A stretch of 64,000 nucleotides of DNA from Asterella californica (lineage: Eukaryota > Streptophyta > Marchantiopsida > Marchantiales > Aytoniaceae), in contig JAYKYS010000024.1 of NCBI GenBank assembly GCA_036924285.1, positions 1,488,001-1,552,000 on the forward strand. The letters run 5' to 3'. Below are positions 47,638 to 59,548 of the stretch, piece by piece. The translations under genes were made by a program, and so were the position numbers. Below the pieces are notes generated by a model that saw nothing but the letters and a program-made list of their open reading frames with translations, did not search any database and was not told the DNA's origin. Each line of letters begins with the position of its first letter. The first letter of the stretch is position 1.

Positions 47638-47907
47638 TCAGAGGAAAAGTTCAGGGTCAAGATTCATGAGCAACCGTATTTCTTTGTCCGTCACAAGTGG
47701 TTCACTCGAAGGGATCAGGGAACTGCTGACACTACGTATCAGTACATCGGGTTTGCAGGACCAGATTTCTAAGGTGCCAAGATAAAACCAAACTACATCT
47801 TCAAGCTGTACAAGAATAAATTCTCCTGATTGAAGTCTCCGTGCATAAAGCACACAGCTAGCTTCTCCGCGTAAACCCTCTGTAACGACTCCAAACTGAC
47901 AAAACAT
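47638..47907 (-). CDS. Weak unidentified - strand frame
   Basis: The frame contains EASCVLYARRLQSGEFILVQ and EPLVTDKEIRLLMNLDPELF, and a one-base shift would extend it. It is protein-like but unrecognised. It may be a third piece of the same decayed - strand gene. Confidence 0.2.
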   Translation of the reverse strand: MFCQFGVVTEGLRGEASCVLYARRLQSGEFILVQLEDVVWFYLGTLEIWSCKPDVLIRSVSSSLIPSSEPLVTDKEIRLLMNLDPELFL

Positions 47908-49258
47908 TGAAAGTAGAAACAGACGCAGCTATCTTTCCCCTTGGCGATCGTCCTACGAACGTCCTACCTACCAACAATGAACTACACAGAACCGAAATCA
48001 CCACAGATCACACACACCTCTGAGGTAATCTGGTCAGTTGGAAGCAGAGACAGTTTGAGTCGCGGGGGTGGCAGTGTTGGTGGCGGCATCGGTGCAGTTC
48101 TCTTGCTTTGGTAAACTTACTCCGGGCCAACCTTGCCCATACAGACTTGGCCTGCGGGGACGTTTGCATAAACAGATGATACGTGCTTACCGCATCCCGC
48201 CTATGTCGTTTTGCTGCAAGTGCCACACTTCACAGGGTAACACATCTTCTTAGGAAGTTCTCCTCCGTTTGGCGCTCGAAATCTGCAAGCCGTTGCGATA
48301 TCCTTCGCACTGCAGAACTGACTTTTCTTACCTTCTCTGTAGGGTTGCAGTTTGAACCTTGAAACTCTCCTGCAAGAGGAGGACTTTACAGATCCGAGTG
48401 CGATTCTCTCGATCGGTCACTTCAGACCAGGAGCGAACGTGTGGTTATGGGAGGGGATCCACAACGACCGTCTCAGTGCGGCTTCACGGTATACAGAAAT
48501 TCCTCAAGTTTGGAGAGGAGGCACTTTTCACGGTGCCGAGTAAATTCTTGGCCGTAATCTTTCTCTTCATTTCCTCGAAGAATGGAGAGAGCACCATTGA
48601 TATAGAGAGTTTGAGGCTTTCGTAGCCCTGTCGTTCAAGATGGCAGATGATATAGAAAGCGGTCCTGGTGGTAATGGGAGGAAGATTCTATCGGAGGTGA
48701 GTGACATGACGACGTCTAGAGCAGATTCTGGCACAGGACGATGATCCAGCAAATTCGCACCGACGATCACGTAGCTCGAGTCCACCAGTAGTTGACAGTG
48801 CCAGACCTAGTCTTTCTGTTTTCCGGTTCAAGCCACTCGTTACCGCTTACTTTCCTGCTATCGGCACTTCGAGCACCGCCAGAGGAGCTTCATCCTCCCG
48901 ACCTTCCAGTCCTTCATCCCCGAGGACAGGGAATCCAAATACACATCAAGTCACTTTCTCCCCTCCCAGCAAAGGAATGCAGTTGCTACTGGAAGCTGTG
49001 AACACCTCCACACCCGAAGTTATTGCCAAGAGGAGACAGTCAGAGATTGCCTCAGTTTCGTCACCTGAGACTAAGAGGAGAAGGCCCACTGGTGCTATCG
49101 TAGTGCCACGAAGAAGGAGATCTTCTCCAGGAGCAGAGGATGGAGGGTCCGTGGTGCTATCTTGGACAAATTTGACAGTCACATCGAGGTAATTTTGCTA
49201 CAAAAGAACGTGTTACTGCAGGGAATTAAGAGGAGGCTTCTCCTGGCTTACTTACCAG

Positions 49259-49471
49259 TTGCTGGAACACATGCACGTAGAACTCTTCTACATAGAAAGG
49301 GCGCTCTGCCCGAACCGAAAGTGGGAATTCACTTACAGTCAGCTCAAGGATTATGTGCTGACTGGCGATCAGCTAGACCTGATTCACAATGTGACTGGTC
49401 TCAATGTATATTTACCCGCCGTACCCTACCGTTCGTTAAACAGATCCCAGTTGCCTCTTAGAACGTTTTAA
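49259..49471 (+). CDS. Unidentified 70-codon frame inside an ABCG intron
   Basis: The frame within the 49192-49997 intron reads MLEHMHVELFYIERALCPNR and DYVLTGDQLDLIHNVTGL, with the open frame continuing upstream (SYLYQL-like) at shifted phase. It is protein-like but unrecognised. It could be a gene fragment carried in by a mobile element. Confidence 0.25.
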   Translation: MLEHMHVELFYIERALCPNRKWEFTYSQLKDYVLTGDQLDLIHNVTGLNVYLPAVPYRSLNRSQLPLRTF

Positions 49472-51733
49472 GAGCGTAATCAATGTCCATCCCAAGAATT
49501 GTGAACAATTGATTCCCAGGTAGGATTTTCCACATTTTTCTTCCCTCTTCGTAGAAATTGAACTTGGTGCACAATGTCTTATAGCGGCCAGCTCCTTGTC
49601 TGGTTTCCCTTCGCTCGTATCGTGAGATCATTCTCTAGATATCACGGGACCATTTCCGCCAACAGTAAACCAATCCGTCCGGAAAATTTGTATTCTTTCT
49701 CACGGGCAGAACCCCGAGCAGAAGAGAAATTATCCTACAGAACAGGCTTGGAAAGCACAAGTGTCCACCGTAATAACATGCTTCCGGTGACACCTCACCA
49801 AGTTTACTCAGCATCGAGGTACAATTAATACGGTCTCCTTAGGCCCATTATAGCTTCCAGACCTTCATACGCCTGAGGGAGCTGCACAATAGTTGCCAGT
49901 TACATGGCTCGGAACAACTAGGCCAACTTTTGCTAACTTCAGAACGAGCTTCATTTGAGCAGTCAGTGTCTTTGCATTGAACTCATCTCCCTGACAGGGA
50001 TGGAAAGAAGATTCTTCTCGACAATCTGAACGGCCAGGTCCATGCTGGTTTTACCGCCATCATGGGGCCGAGCGGATCGGGAAGTCAACTTTGCTGAACA
50101 CATTGGCCTGTAGAATGGACAAGTCTGCCTCCATTTCAGGCCAGATCAGGCTGAACGGGAAGGAATATACCAATGCGGACCTGAAGAAAATGTCAGGGTA
50201 TGTAATGCAAGATGATCTGCTCAATGCTCACTTGACCGTGGAGGAGACACTTTTATACACTGTCAAGTTAAAGCTGGAGCCGACTTACACCCAAGAACAA
50301 CTCCAAGAGAGGGTGAACGAAGTTATTAAGCAGGAAAGGGCTATCACGGGAACTACCGGTTTTCACGAGGCCCGTGCATTGCTATGAAGATCGCTGCTGA
50401 AAGGTTGCCAACTTGCAGTAGATTACACCAAATCTTCTTCGCAAGCAGATGTTGATTCTGTTGCTGGTTGCTTTCTTTCTCAACTGGGGACGGAAGTAAA
50501 CTCATATAGTTGTTGTCGGAGGTCTGAGTTACTGTGTGTTAATATAGATGGGTCTGGAGCAATGTAAGAAGACGGTGATTGGTAGCGCCTTGAGGAGAGG
50601 TATCAGTGGGGGTGAAAGAAAACGAGTGTCTGTGGGCATGGAGCTGCTTACAAGGCCTCAACTCCTGTTCTTGGATGAGCCCACATCAGGTGGATACTTT
50701 GGCTTACACCTGCAACTATTACTCAATGGGACAAAGTTCTTGATAATACATCCTAGGAACCACAACTATTCTCGCCCAAGCTTCACACTACATTGTCTGG
50801 TGAACAAAGCGCTTAGTGTGACAAAAATGTGTTCCTTGCAGAATTGGATAGTGTGACAGCACTGGCTCTTTGCACGTTGCTCAGGAAACTTGCTGAGGAA
50901 CGCCAATGCACAGTTGTTTGCACCATCCATCAGCCCCAAGCCAAAATCTTTAACCTTTTTCAGTCATTAATCATTCTTAAAGCGGGAAAGGTACTTTCCC
51001 TTCCCTTCTCTTGAAGTTCTCGCAATTGCTAGTCCATCTACGGATCAGAATAGTCAATGCCCATCTAGGTAAACTTATTTCCATCTTGAACATTGAGATG
51101 TCGTAGAAATGTACAGTAAACGTCAGAAGCATTTCATTTCATATCGTTCAGTTTTTGTTACAATAAAATATCAACCATAAACAAAAGCTTCTGGACAAAG
51201 AGAGCTGATCTTAAGTGGGAGTCCACGGATCATGATCACTGTACTGGCACGTTCGTTGGCAAGGTACTTACTGCGTTAGCACACTCTATTTATACCTGTT
51301 TTTGTTCGGTGATCAGCTGATTTATCAAGGTTCTGCGTCAGGCGTACTCAAGTTCTTAGAAGAGTCAGGGTTCCCATGCCCAGAGTTCACGAATCCTGCT
51401 GATCACCTACTGGATGTGATATCACCGCCAGTGCATTACTCCGAGAAGCGCGGCACTATTATGCACGGCACTATTCTCTCTAATGCAGAAAAACTGCGGT
51501 CCCACTTTGTTGCCAGTCCGGTATGTATGAACCTTACGCCTTCGCTTTCATCTGAACTGCAATGGATGAGCCTTGACTGAATGGAAAACAAGTATACAAG
51601 CCCGAATCATGTCGACAATCACAAGCGTCTACAATTTTAAGGAAAAACCTCTGCATCAAAGTTAAGTTATGTAGGGGCCTACGACCCAGTGCCTCTGATT
51701 GAGTTAATAAGATTGATAACAGAAGTCCAGTTT

Positions 51734-51796
51734 TATCAGCAAATTTATTCCCGGGGGACATCAGTTTGCTGATACCCGGGAATAAATTTGCTGATA
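51734..51796. repeat. 22-bp perfect inverted repeat unique to this copy
   Basis: Arms 51734-51755 (TATCAGCAAATTTATTCCC plus GGG) and 51775-51796 are exact complements around a 19-base spacer. The left D1 copy (about 427-472) has only the left arm and spacer, so the right arm is an inserted inverted duplicate. It lies in an ABCG intron. Confidence 0.92.
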
Positions 51797-53125
51797 GTGG
51801 GGAGGTGCAAATAAGTTTGAATTGGCCAGACGCCCAAAGCTGTTCGTCCATGTTCGTGTTCATCCAGAAGTGAACCTAGAGTGGATTACATTTAATTGAG
51901 AAGCAAGTTAAGACCTTGGAGTCTACACAGGTGGATCTGGACGAATGAGCGGAGTATCCCCTCCAGCTGACTCGGGAAGGGATGCCATGGCACCGACAGT
52001 ACATGGTGCTCCTGAATCGTGGCATGAAGGAGCAAGTTCGCAGAAAAAACGTAGTTATCACGCAGGTGATTCAGAGTGTAGTAACAGCATTGTTGATTGG
52101 TGGGGTGTTCTTTCAAATTGGAGATGGCCAAAAGTCCACAGTACGTCGGCAACCTGTGCTTTTCTTCTGTGTTATCAACCAAGGTGTTTTTGGCGCTCTG
52201 ACAGTCATTAACTCCTTTCCAAGCGAGAGGGTCCTTATTTTGAGAGAAAGAGCTGCCGGCATGTACTACTCTTCGGCATATTACATGGCTAAGGTGAGCT
52301 TCACTTTTTAGTGATATCTATATACAAGCTTCTTTGAAGGAGAACGAGTTTTACGATACAGATATTTACTACGTTGATATGTAGGATGCATTTAACTGTA
52401 TGCTCGAAACGATACGGCTCTGGGCCATATGATGAAATGACAAAGAAACGAAGGTCTTATAAGTAGGTGATTAATGGTAACTATTACTCACTAATCAGCT
52501 GAGACTGTAGGTAAAATGCAAAGAGTAAGGTTTAGCTGACACTGGTAGCAAGCACATTGTAGGGTTCTGATCCATTCGTTTTTTTCCTCTGAGTGTAGAT
52601 GTCGGCCGAGCTTCCATTTCAGGTGTTGTCTCCGATTGTTTTCTCCTGCGTAGTGTATTGGATGGTGGGGTTTCAAAACAAGGCCCGCAAGTTTTTCCTT
52701 TTCATGTTTTTCATGATCCTTTGTCAACTGGCTGCAACATCCCTAGCACTCATGACTTCTGCGATTTGTCGCACCACGGACCTCTCCGTCACGGTACTGC
52801 CAATGTTGCTGGAGATCAACCGTTTGTTTGGGGGTTTCTTCCTGGATCCTGCCAGGCTTCCCAAATACTTTGTGTGGTTGGATGCTCTCAGCTATGTCAA
52901 GTATTGTTACGTTGCCATCTCTCAGAGTGAACTCCACGACCTGAAGCTCACTTGCAAACCTACTGAGCTGGATTCACGTGGAAGATGTCAAATTGAGACA
53001 GGAGCACAGACGATCAAGAAGTTGGGTCTGGACTACATCACAATCGCGGAGTGTGCTGCTATACTCCTTCTGTACATTATTGCCGCTCGAGTTTTTGCAT
53101 ACCTCGGGATTCGATACATTAAACA

Positions 53126-53165
53126 CTAGACGCTTACGCTAGACGCTTACATTACACTAGACGCT
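53126..53165. repeat. Short TAGACGCTTAC tandem expansion
   Basis: Starting at the ABCG stop codon the motif occurs three times with small spacers, against once in the left copy (1797-1807). Confidence 0.85.
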
Positions 53166-54449
53166 TACGCTTGTATATAATCGGCCTTCAATCACTTCAT
53201 CAGGCGAGCAGATCATCAGCATGATTCACTTTCCTTCTCCTACGTGCATGGTTTCTGGATGTGGGTGGGAAACAATGAGTTGAGGGTACTAGTAAGAGTT
53301 CTTGTCATTCACAATTCTGGTAGTTGCTTCCTGAAACAGGGCAGAGACTAGACGGAAGATCAGGTCCAAATTTTGTTAGACTGGCCCAAAAGTTGCACGA
53401 AACTAGTAACTCAACATCCCTCGTGCCAGATGGCCCCACACCGCTTACCAAAGCAGGCAAGCTACTAAAAGACGGTCACGATCGATGAATTCCCATCAAC
53501 AGCAAACTTGCAGTAGAAATACACATAAAGAAGCACGTGTGAATGAATCGATGAGCATGCCATCAAGTCCTCTGCAGTAGATAATGTGCACACCACTTGC
53601 TGTCATGGTAATATCTCCACGATTTCAGAGAAGATGGTACCTGCTATACTCTGGATTTCAGTCATACGCTGATGATATCGGCTTTTAACACAACAACAGA
53701 AGTGCTGTGGATACACTATCCACTAGACAGCAAAACACCGGGTAGTTAGTGAGCGTTGTATTCAATCACATGCAGCAGATATGTATGGTACTCTGATCAG
53801 TTACAGACGATTGGGATTTTTATCGTACAAGATCGACTGTACTGTAGACCCTCGATCTTGTAGATTCGCAAAACCCACAAGATCAAGCATAAACCAGATT
53901 TAGTCACTGCACGAACGAGAAGTCAAGAGAACCAAGAGCTATGCTACCGTAGTACTCATATTTTTCAAGTGATAAACCATAACTAGTTCTTAAACCACTC
54001 GGGATGAGGACAAATATCCGCAAAGCCATGCCAATCTAAGCTTTACCAAGAGAGATCGTTTCAGGTTATGCATAAGTTCTCGGTATCTCAGTAGCCCCTT
54101 CCACATGAATACAGACTGTTACAGTAGCTCATCCAGCTAGCGTATAGATTTCCATAGATTCAAGCCGTCTATTTCAACGTAGAGGCTAGCGGTCATTCGG
54201 CAGCGAGTTCCGAGTACTGGGAAGAACTGCATGCCACGAAGTTATTAAAGTCCTTCTCACCGTTGCAGTCATTCTGCGTTGGACTTCAGCACTGTGGCTG
54301 CGCAGTTACGTTCACGCATGAATTTTCCTCGTTTTTCCTAGAATATTGCAGTTATAGTGCTATACTTTTCACTCCGAATGTTCTAATTAGTGACTGATCA
54401 AAATCAGACGCAACTGCCACACGGAAACTGAAGGACCGGATTTGACATC
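53166..54449. other. Intergenic stretch, D1 right copy
   Basis: Counterpart of 1810-3127. It contains no coding frame and ends at the copia target site. Confidence 0.6.
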
Positions 54450-54454
54450 AGAAG

Positions 54455-54699
54455 GTTAAAGACTGTGCAAGCTAACTATGCACTGTAGTCGTAGTTTGCT
54501 CTAATTAGTTTAGGGTTTGGGGACCCAACCCCAGTTTACCCCTTCTTTGTCTTTTTCTCTTTCATATTAGTAAAGAAGGACTGATGACCCTCGCAGCATT
54601 CTCTTGTGTGATTTTCAGACTCTCTCCACCTCTCTTCACTTCAGGCTTAGGCTATGGTTGCCTTGTCTTATGAGTGTTTACAGTTCCCTGATCTCAACA
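54455..54699 (+). repeat. Copia 5' LTR
   Basis: 245 bp, ending TCTCAACA. It begins GTTAAAG where the 3' LTR begins TGTTAAAG, so the terminal T is missing at this end. Confidence 0.95.
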
Positions 54700-54711
54700 T
54701 GGTATCAGAGC
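54700..54711 (+). other. Primer-binding site for initiator tRNA-Met
   Basis: TGGTATCAGAGC follows the LTR directly. It is the standard plant copia site complementary to the 3' end of initiator tRNA-Met. Confidence 0.93.
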
Positions 54712-55178
54712 AGGAGAGGAAAGATGAGAGTGTTTGAGGTCGAGAATGTGAAGGCGAGGTGACAGGTTTTTCTGGCATCTTCTATTTTTCAGCAAGGTAG
54801 AACCTACCAAAGTGGAGTGAAACCCTAATCACAGAAAGTCGTTTTTGGAGGCCTTCCACTCTGTTTCAGCATCTGAAAACAGGTGGAAAGTGATAGTGGT
54901 AGGGATTCGCCGTCAGCTATCGAGAGAAATTTTTTTTCTCTCAATCGGAGGTCGTATGCAGAAGTTACTGTTTTCGCCATTTAGGTCAACATGACTTTGA
55001 CCGTTGTTTTGAACGCCTTAACGATCGATTTTCGCCATTCTGACGATTGCGAATCGACAGACCTAGCAGCCAGACATAGATTTCATTTGCAATTTACTTC
55101 TTCGATATCTTTCCATTGCCACTTTTCTCGATTCATTCTGAGTTTGTTCGCAAATTCGACGTCTGTCGTCATAGCGTC

Positions 55179-58100
55179 ATGAGTGGCAGGATAGATACAT
55201 TCTCAGGCATCACAGGTGAGCCTCTTGGCAAGAACAACTACTCGATATGGAAATATCGAATTACTGCTTTTCTCAAGGGGCAGGGACTCCATGGTCTTGT
55301 CACAAGCACTGACAGCAAACCACCTGAGGATGCTGGAGATCCGATTGTTGCTGAATGGAATAGACGTGCTCAGCAAGCTGTGCACTACATGTCGTTGTGT
55401 GTTTCGCCTCAGATGTTTGGTTACATACAGACAGTCGACACTCCTAAGGAAGTTTGGGATGCCTTGGCGAATGTGTTCCAGACATCAACCAAAGCACGTA
55501 AGTTGCAACTGAAGCAGCAGCTTCTGTAGGTCAAGAAAGGTACTCCGACGATTATAGACTATGTCTACCTGATCAGAGGTCTAGTCGAACAACTGAGCAG
55601 CATTGGTGTGAAGGTCGAGGATGATGATCTCATTCTTCATACCATCCAAGGACTTGGTAAGGAATACAACGCCTTCGAAACCTCTATTGCTGTCAGGGAT
55701 ACTTATCCCACATTTGAAGAACTAGTGCCTATGCTAGTATCAGAAGAAATGAGGCTATTGAGTGCAGCTGGTCAAAATTCGACTCCAGAGCAAGCCCTGT
55801 TCGCTGGTAGGGGCAGAGGCAAGGGTCGAGGCAGAGGCAGAGGAAGAATCAACTCTGTTGGACGAGGTCAACAACAACAATATACTCAAAACAGAGGTTT
55901 TGCAGATACTCGTTCTTGCAACTACTGCAACAAGGCGGGTCACCTTGAGAAGAACTGCTTCAAGAAGCAGAATGACATCAAGGCTGGTAAGCAACCTCAA
56001 AATTCGAACTTTGCTTCCATGGAGGACTCTCATTCAGATGGTAGTATGTTAACGATGCAGCATGTCATGGGTGTTATGACCAAATCTGCTGAAAGTTGGT
56101 ACATAGACTCTGGTTGTTCAAATCACATGACTGCACAAGGAGATTGGTTCAGTAGCAAAGATCCTGTGAAGACTCCAGCAAATGTCTACATTGGTGATGG
56201 TACTCAACATCCGATTACTCATCTCGGTACTGTACCTATCTCTGTTTCATCCTCGAAAATCTCAGCTTTAGGGGATGTTTTGTATGTTCCTACCATAACC
56301 AAGAATTTGGTCTCAGTAGGTCAGATTGTTGAACAAGGTTATGAGGTTAGATTCAACAAGCATGGTTGTTTTGTTCAAACTGAAGACCACACTGTAGTGG
56401 CCAAAGGAACTAAGGTTGGTAGGCTCTTCAAGTTAGATGCAACTATATCAGCAACTGGGACTGTCATGTTGATAGACGGTTCTCAGGTCTCGACTTTACA
56501 TTTGTGGCATAAGAGGTTCGGACATATGAACTTCCCACGTCTTAAGGCTTTGCCTATTTCTAATCTAGTTGTAGGTATTCCGAAATTCACAGATGCTATT
56601 CCTGTAGAGGTCTGTGAAGCTTGTCAGTTTGGTAAGCAGGCTAGGCAACCCTTCTCTCATAAGGGCACTAGAGCTTCTACTGTGTTAGAGCTTATTCACA
56701 CAGATGTTTGGACAGCTTCTCAAGCAAGTATGCAAGGTTCTCAGTACTTCGTCTCATTCATTGACGATTGTTCGAGATTCACTTGGGTCTACTTCTTGAA
56801 GGCCAAGTCAGATGTCTTTGCTGTGTTTCAGTCGTTTAAGAGCCTAGTAGAGAAGCAGTTCAAGCATAGCATCCTTCGTCTACGTTCTGATGGAGGAGGT
56901 GAGTTCATTTCCGGCCAGTTTGATACCTTTCTGCAACAACATGGCATCAAGAGAGAAGTCACATGCAGCTACAGCCCTCAGCAAAATGGAGTTGCAGAGC
57001 GCGAGAACAGACATATTGCTGAATGCGCTAGAGCTTTGCTCAATGAGAAAGCTATGCCTAAGTATTACTGGGCAGAAGCTGTATCCACTGCTGTATATCT
57101 TATGAACAGGTCTCCAACTGCAGCAGTTCATAAGAAGACACCATTTGAGGTATTGTACAATCAACAGCCGGATATAGCTTCCCTAAGAGTATTTGGGAGT
57201 ATCTGCTTTGTTCATATACCAGGTGAAAGACGTAGTAAGTTGGATCCGAAAGCTTGGAAGTGTGTGTTTTTAGGTTATGCTTCAGATAGAAAGGGCTATA
57301 GATGTTATGATCCCATTTCGAATATCTTACATGTAAGCAGAGATGTTGTCTTTGATGAAACCAAGTCTTGGTTCAAGTCTACATCCACCGCTGTAGAACC
57401 TGCTGTGTCTGTTATACAACCAGTAGCACCTACTTCACAATCTACTAGCTCTACTACTTCACATTCTGTGAGAACTCCTTGGTCTGGACAGGTTATTGCA
57501 CCACCTACTCAATCCACTAGCTCTCATCCTGTATTACAACAGATGGCAGATCAACAACGTCCTGCACAATCTTTGTCTCCAACAGATGATAACATTACCA
57601 CTTCATCTCAACCTTTTAGAGTTGAGACTACTCCTTCAGCTCAGATGACTGATCTGCGTAGGTCCAGTAGGGTCAAGTACCCTGTACAACGTTTCCCGTG
57701 TGAAGGATTTTTTGCAGAACACCATGCATACATGGTGAATGTCGTACAGGATGTTCAAGAACCGAATTCTCTTGAGGAGGCGATGCATCAAGCAGAATGG
57801 GTGCAGGCTATGGAGGCTGAACTTGCAGCATTACAACATCAACAAACATGGGACCTCGTTGACTTACCCCCTAGTAAGAAAGCAATTCGCTCCATATGGG
57901 TTTACAAAGTCAAGAGGAATTCTGATGGTTCTGTGTCTAAGTGCAAGGCCAGACTTGTGACCAAGGGTTGTGCACAACAATATGGAATTGATTTCGATGA
58001 GACATTCAGTCCAGTAGCCAAGATGGCTTCTATTCGTACACTTGTGGCATTGGCTACAAGTAGAGGGTGGCACCTTCATCAGATGGACTTCAACAACGCT

Positions 58101-59324
58101 TTTCTTAATGGAGATTTGGAAGAGGAGGTCTACATGGTGCAACCCCCTGGATATGAAGATTCCAAGTATCCTGAGAGAGTCTGTAGACTCAAGAAGTCCT
58201 TATATGGACTTAAGCAAGCTCCTAGAGCTTGGAATGCCAAGATCAATTCATTCTTGTTATCTCTTGGCTTTACTGTGTGCAGTTCGGACTCTTCGCTGTA
58301 TTCTTTGCATTCAAGCCAAGAATTTGTACTACTGATCATCTATGTTGATGACTTGATCCTCACTGGGAGTTGTGAGCATCTCATCCAACGGGTGAAAGAT
58401 CAGCTGAAGGGAGAGTTTGACATGAAGGATCTCCAACAACTCAAGTACTTCTTGGGTATTGAGTTTGGCAAGAATGGTGTTGCGTTATGGCTGCTGCAGA
58501 GACAATATTGTCTAAACATGTTGGAGAAGTTCGGGATGACTGTCTCTAAACCAATTTCTATCCCTCTTGCTGCTAATGTTAAGCTAAATGCAGAAGATGG
58601 CGAGTTGCTAGCAGATCCCTTCATGTATCGACAGATCGTAGGTAGCCTGATCTATCTTACTATAACTAGGCCAGATTTATCTTATGCTGTTGGCTTAGTC
58701 AGCCAGTACGTACAGGCTCCGAGGAAGCCACACCTTGATGCAGTTCGACGGATTCTACGGTATGTGAAGTTTACACTTCAGTTTGGACTTTACTTTCCTT
58801 CTGGTAAGCCTCTTGTGTTACAAGGCTTTACTGATGCAGATTGGGCCGGAAGTACTCATGATAGGAGATCTACGTCAGGTTTCGTTTTCTGCCTTGGAGA
58901 TTCTGCGGTTAGTTGGCAATCGAAAAAGCAACAAACAGTTGCTTTGTCTTCTACAGAAGCAGAATACAGAGGTGCCACCAATGCTACATGTGAATCTGTT
59001 TGGCTTCGCACCCTTTTGGATGATATGGGTGTCACATTTTCTGATCCAGTTGTTTTACACACCGACAACATCAGCAGCATTAAACTTGCTTCTAATCCTA
59101 TTTTCCATGCTAGGACCAAACATATAGAGGTCCATTATCACTTCATCAGGGAGAAAGTGTTAGCTGGAGAGATTGATCTTAGGTATCTTCCTACTGATGA
59201 GCAAGTTGCTGATATTTTCACCAAGGCCTTACCTAGAGATAAATTTGAGTATTTCAGGTTGTGTCTAGGTGTTAAGGACATAGATTCTAGCTTGAGGGAG
59301 AGTGTTAAAGATTGTGCAAGCTAA
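55179..59324 (+). CDS. Copia gag-pol polyprotein, one in-frame TAG
   Basis: From ATG at 55179 the frame gives gag (GKNNYSIWKYRITAFLKGQG), a CCHC zinc knuckle (CNYCNKAGHLEKNC, about residue 247) and protease (WYIDSGCSNHMT, about 310). Integrase follows, with HHCC and DDE residues (HTDVWT, FIDDCSRF, RSDGGGEF, QQNGVAERENRHI). Reverse transcriptase has KCKARLVTKG, QMDFNNAFLNGDL, SLYGLKQAPRAW and YVDD (about 1055), and RNase H has FTDADWAGS, LSSTEAEY and HTDN. It totals 1,382 codons including a TAG at 55527-55529 between QLKQQLL and VKKGTPT; after it the frame is open to the TAA inside the 3' LTR. CAG is the likely ancestral codon. Apart from this stop the polyprotein looks intact. A glycine/arginine-rich stretch precedes the zinc knuckle. 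Confidence 0.95.
59292..59302 (+). other. Copia polypurine tract
   Basis: A purine-rich run (TTGAGGGAGAG) immediately precedes the 3' LTR and lies within the last pol codons. Confidence 0.75.
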
Positions 59325-59548
59325 CTATGCACTGTAGTCCTAGTTTGCTCTAATTAGTTTAGGGTTTGGGGACCCAACCCCAGTTTACCCCTTCTTTGTC
59401 TTTTTCTCTTTCATATTAGTAAAGAGGGACTGATGACCCTCGCAGCATTCTCTTGTGTGATTTTCAGACTCTCTCCACCTCTCTTCACTTCAGGCTTAGG
59501 CTATGGTTGCCTTGTCTTATGAGTGTTTACAGTTCCCTGATCTCAACA
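59303..59548 (+). repeat. Copia 3' LTR
   Basis: 246 bp, TGTTAAAG...CTCAACA. It supplies the pol stop codon (59322-59324). Confidence 0.96.

Larger units (their letters stand above)
48640..53129 (+). pseudogene. ABCG (WBC) half-transporter, full-length but disrupted
   Basis: Exons recognised: 48640-49191 (Ser/Arg-rich N-terminus ending VVLSWTNLTVTSR), 49998-50333 (Walker A region, Q-loop YVMQDDLL), 50548-50689 (signature [12 protein letters not shown], Walker [10 protein letters not shown]), 50842-50990 ([11 protein letters not shown]-loop TVVCTIHQPQ), 51308-51520, 51868-52293 and 52599-53129 (membrane domain). Lesions by position: a frame change near 48733; one base missing in Walker A (about 50083); donor GA instead of GT at 50334; SELD for SGLD at the 50689/50842 junction; no usable acceptor beside 51308; a shifted frame near 51870 and TGA at 51946-51948. 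The gene order and final exon match the left copy, which has a different lesion. It almost certainly makes no functional transporter, unless many bases are assembly errors. Confidence 0.88.
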
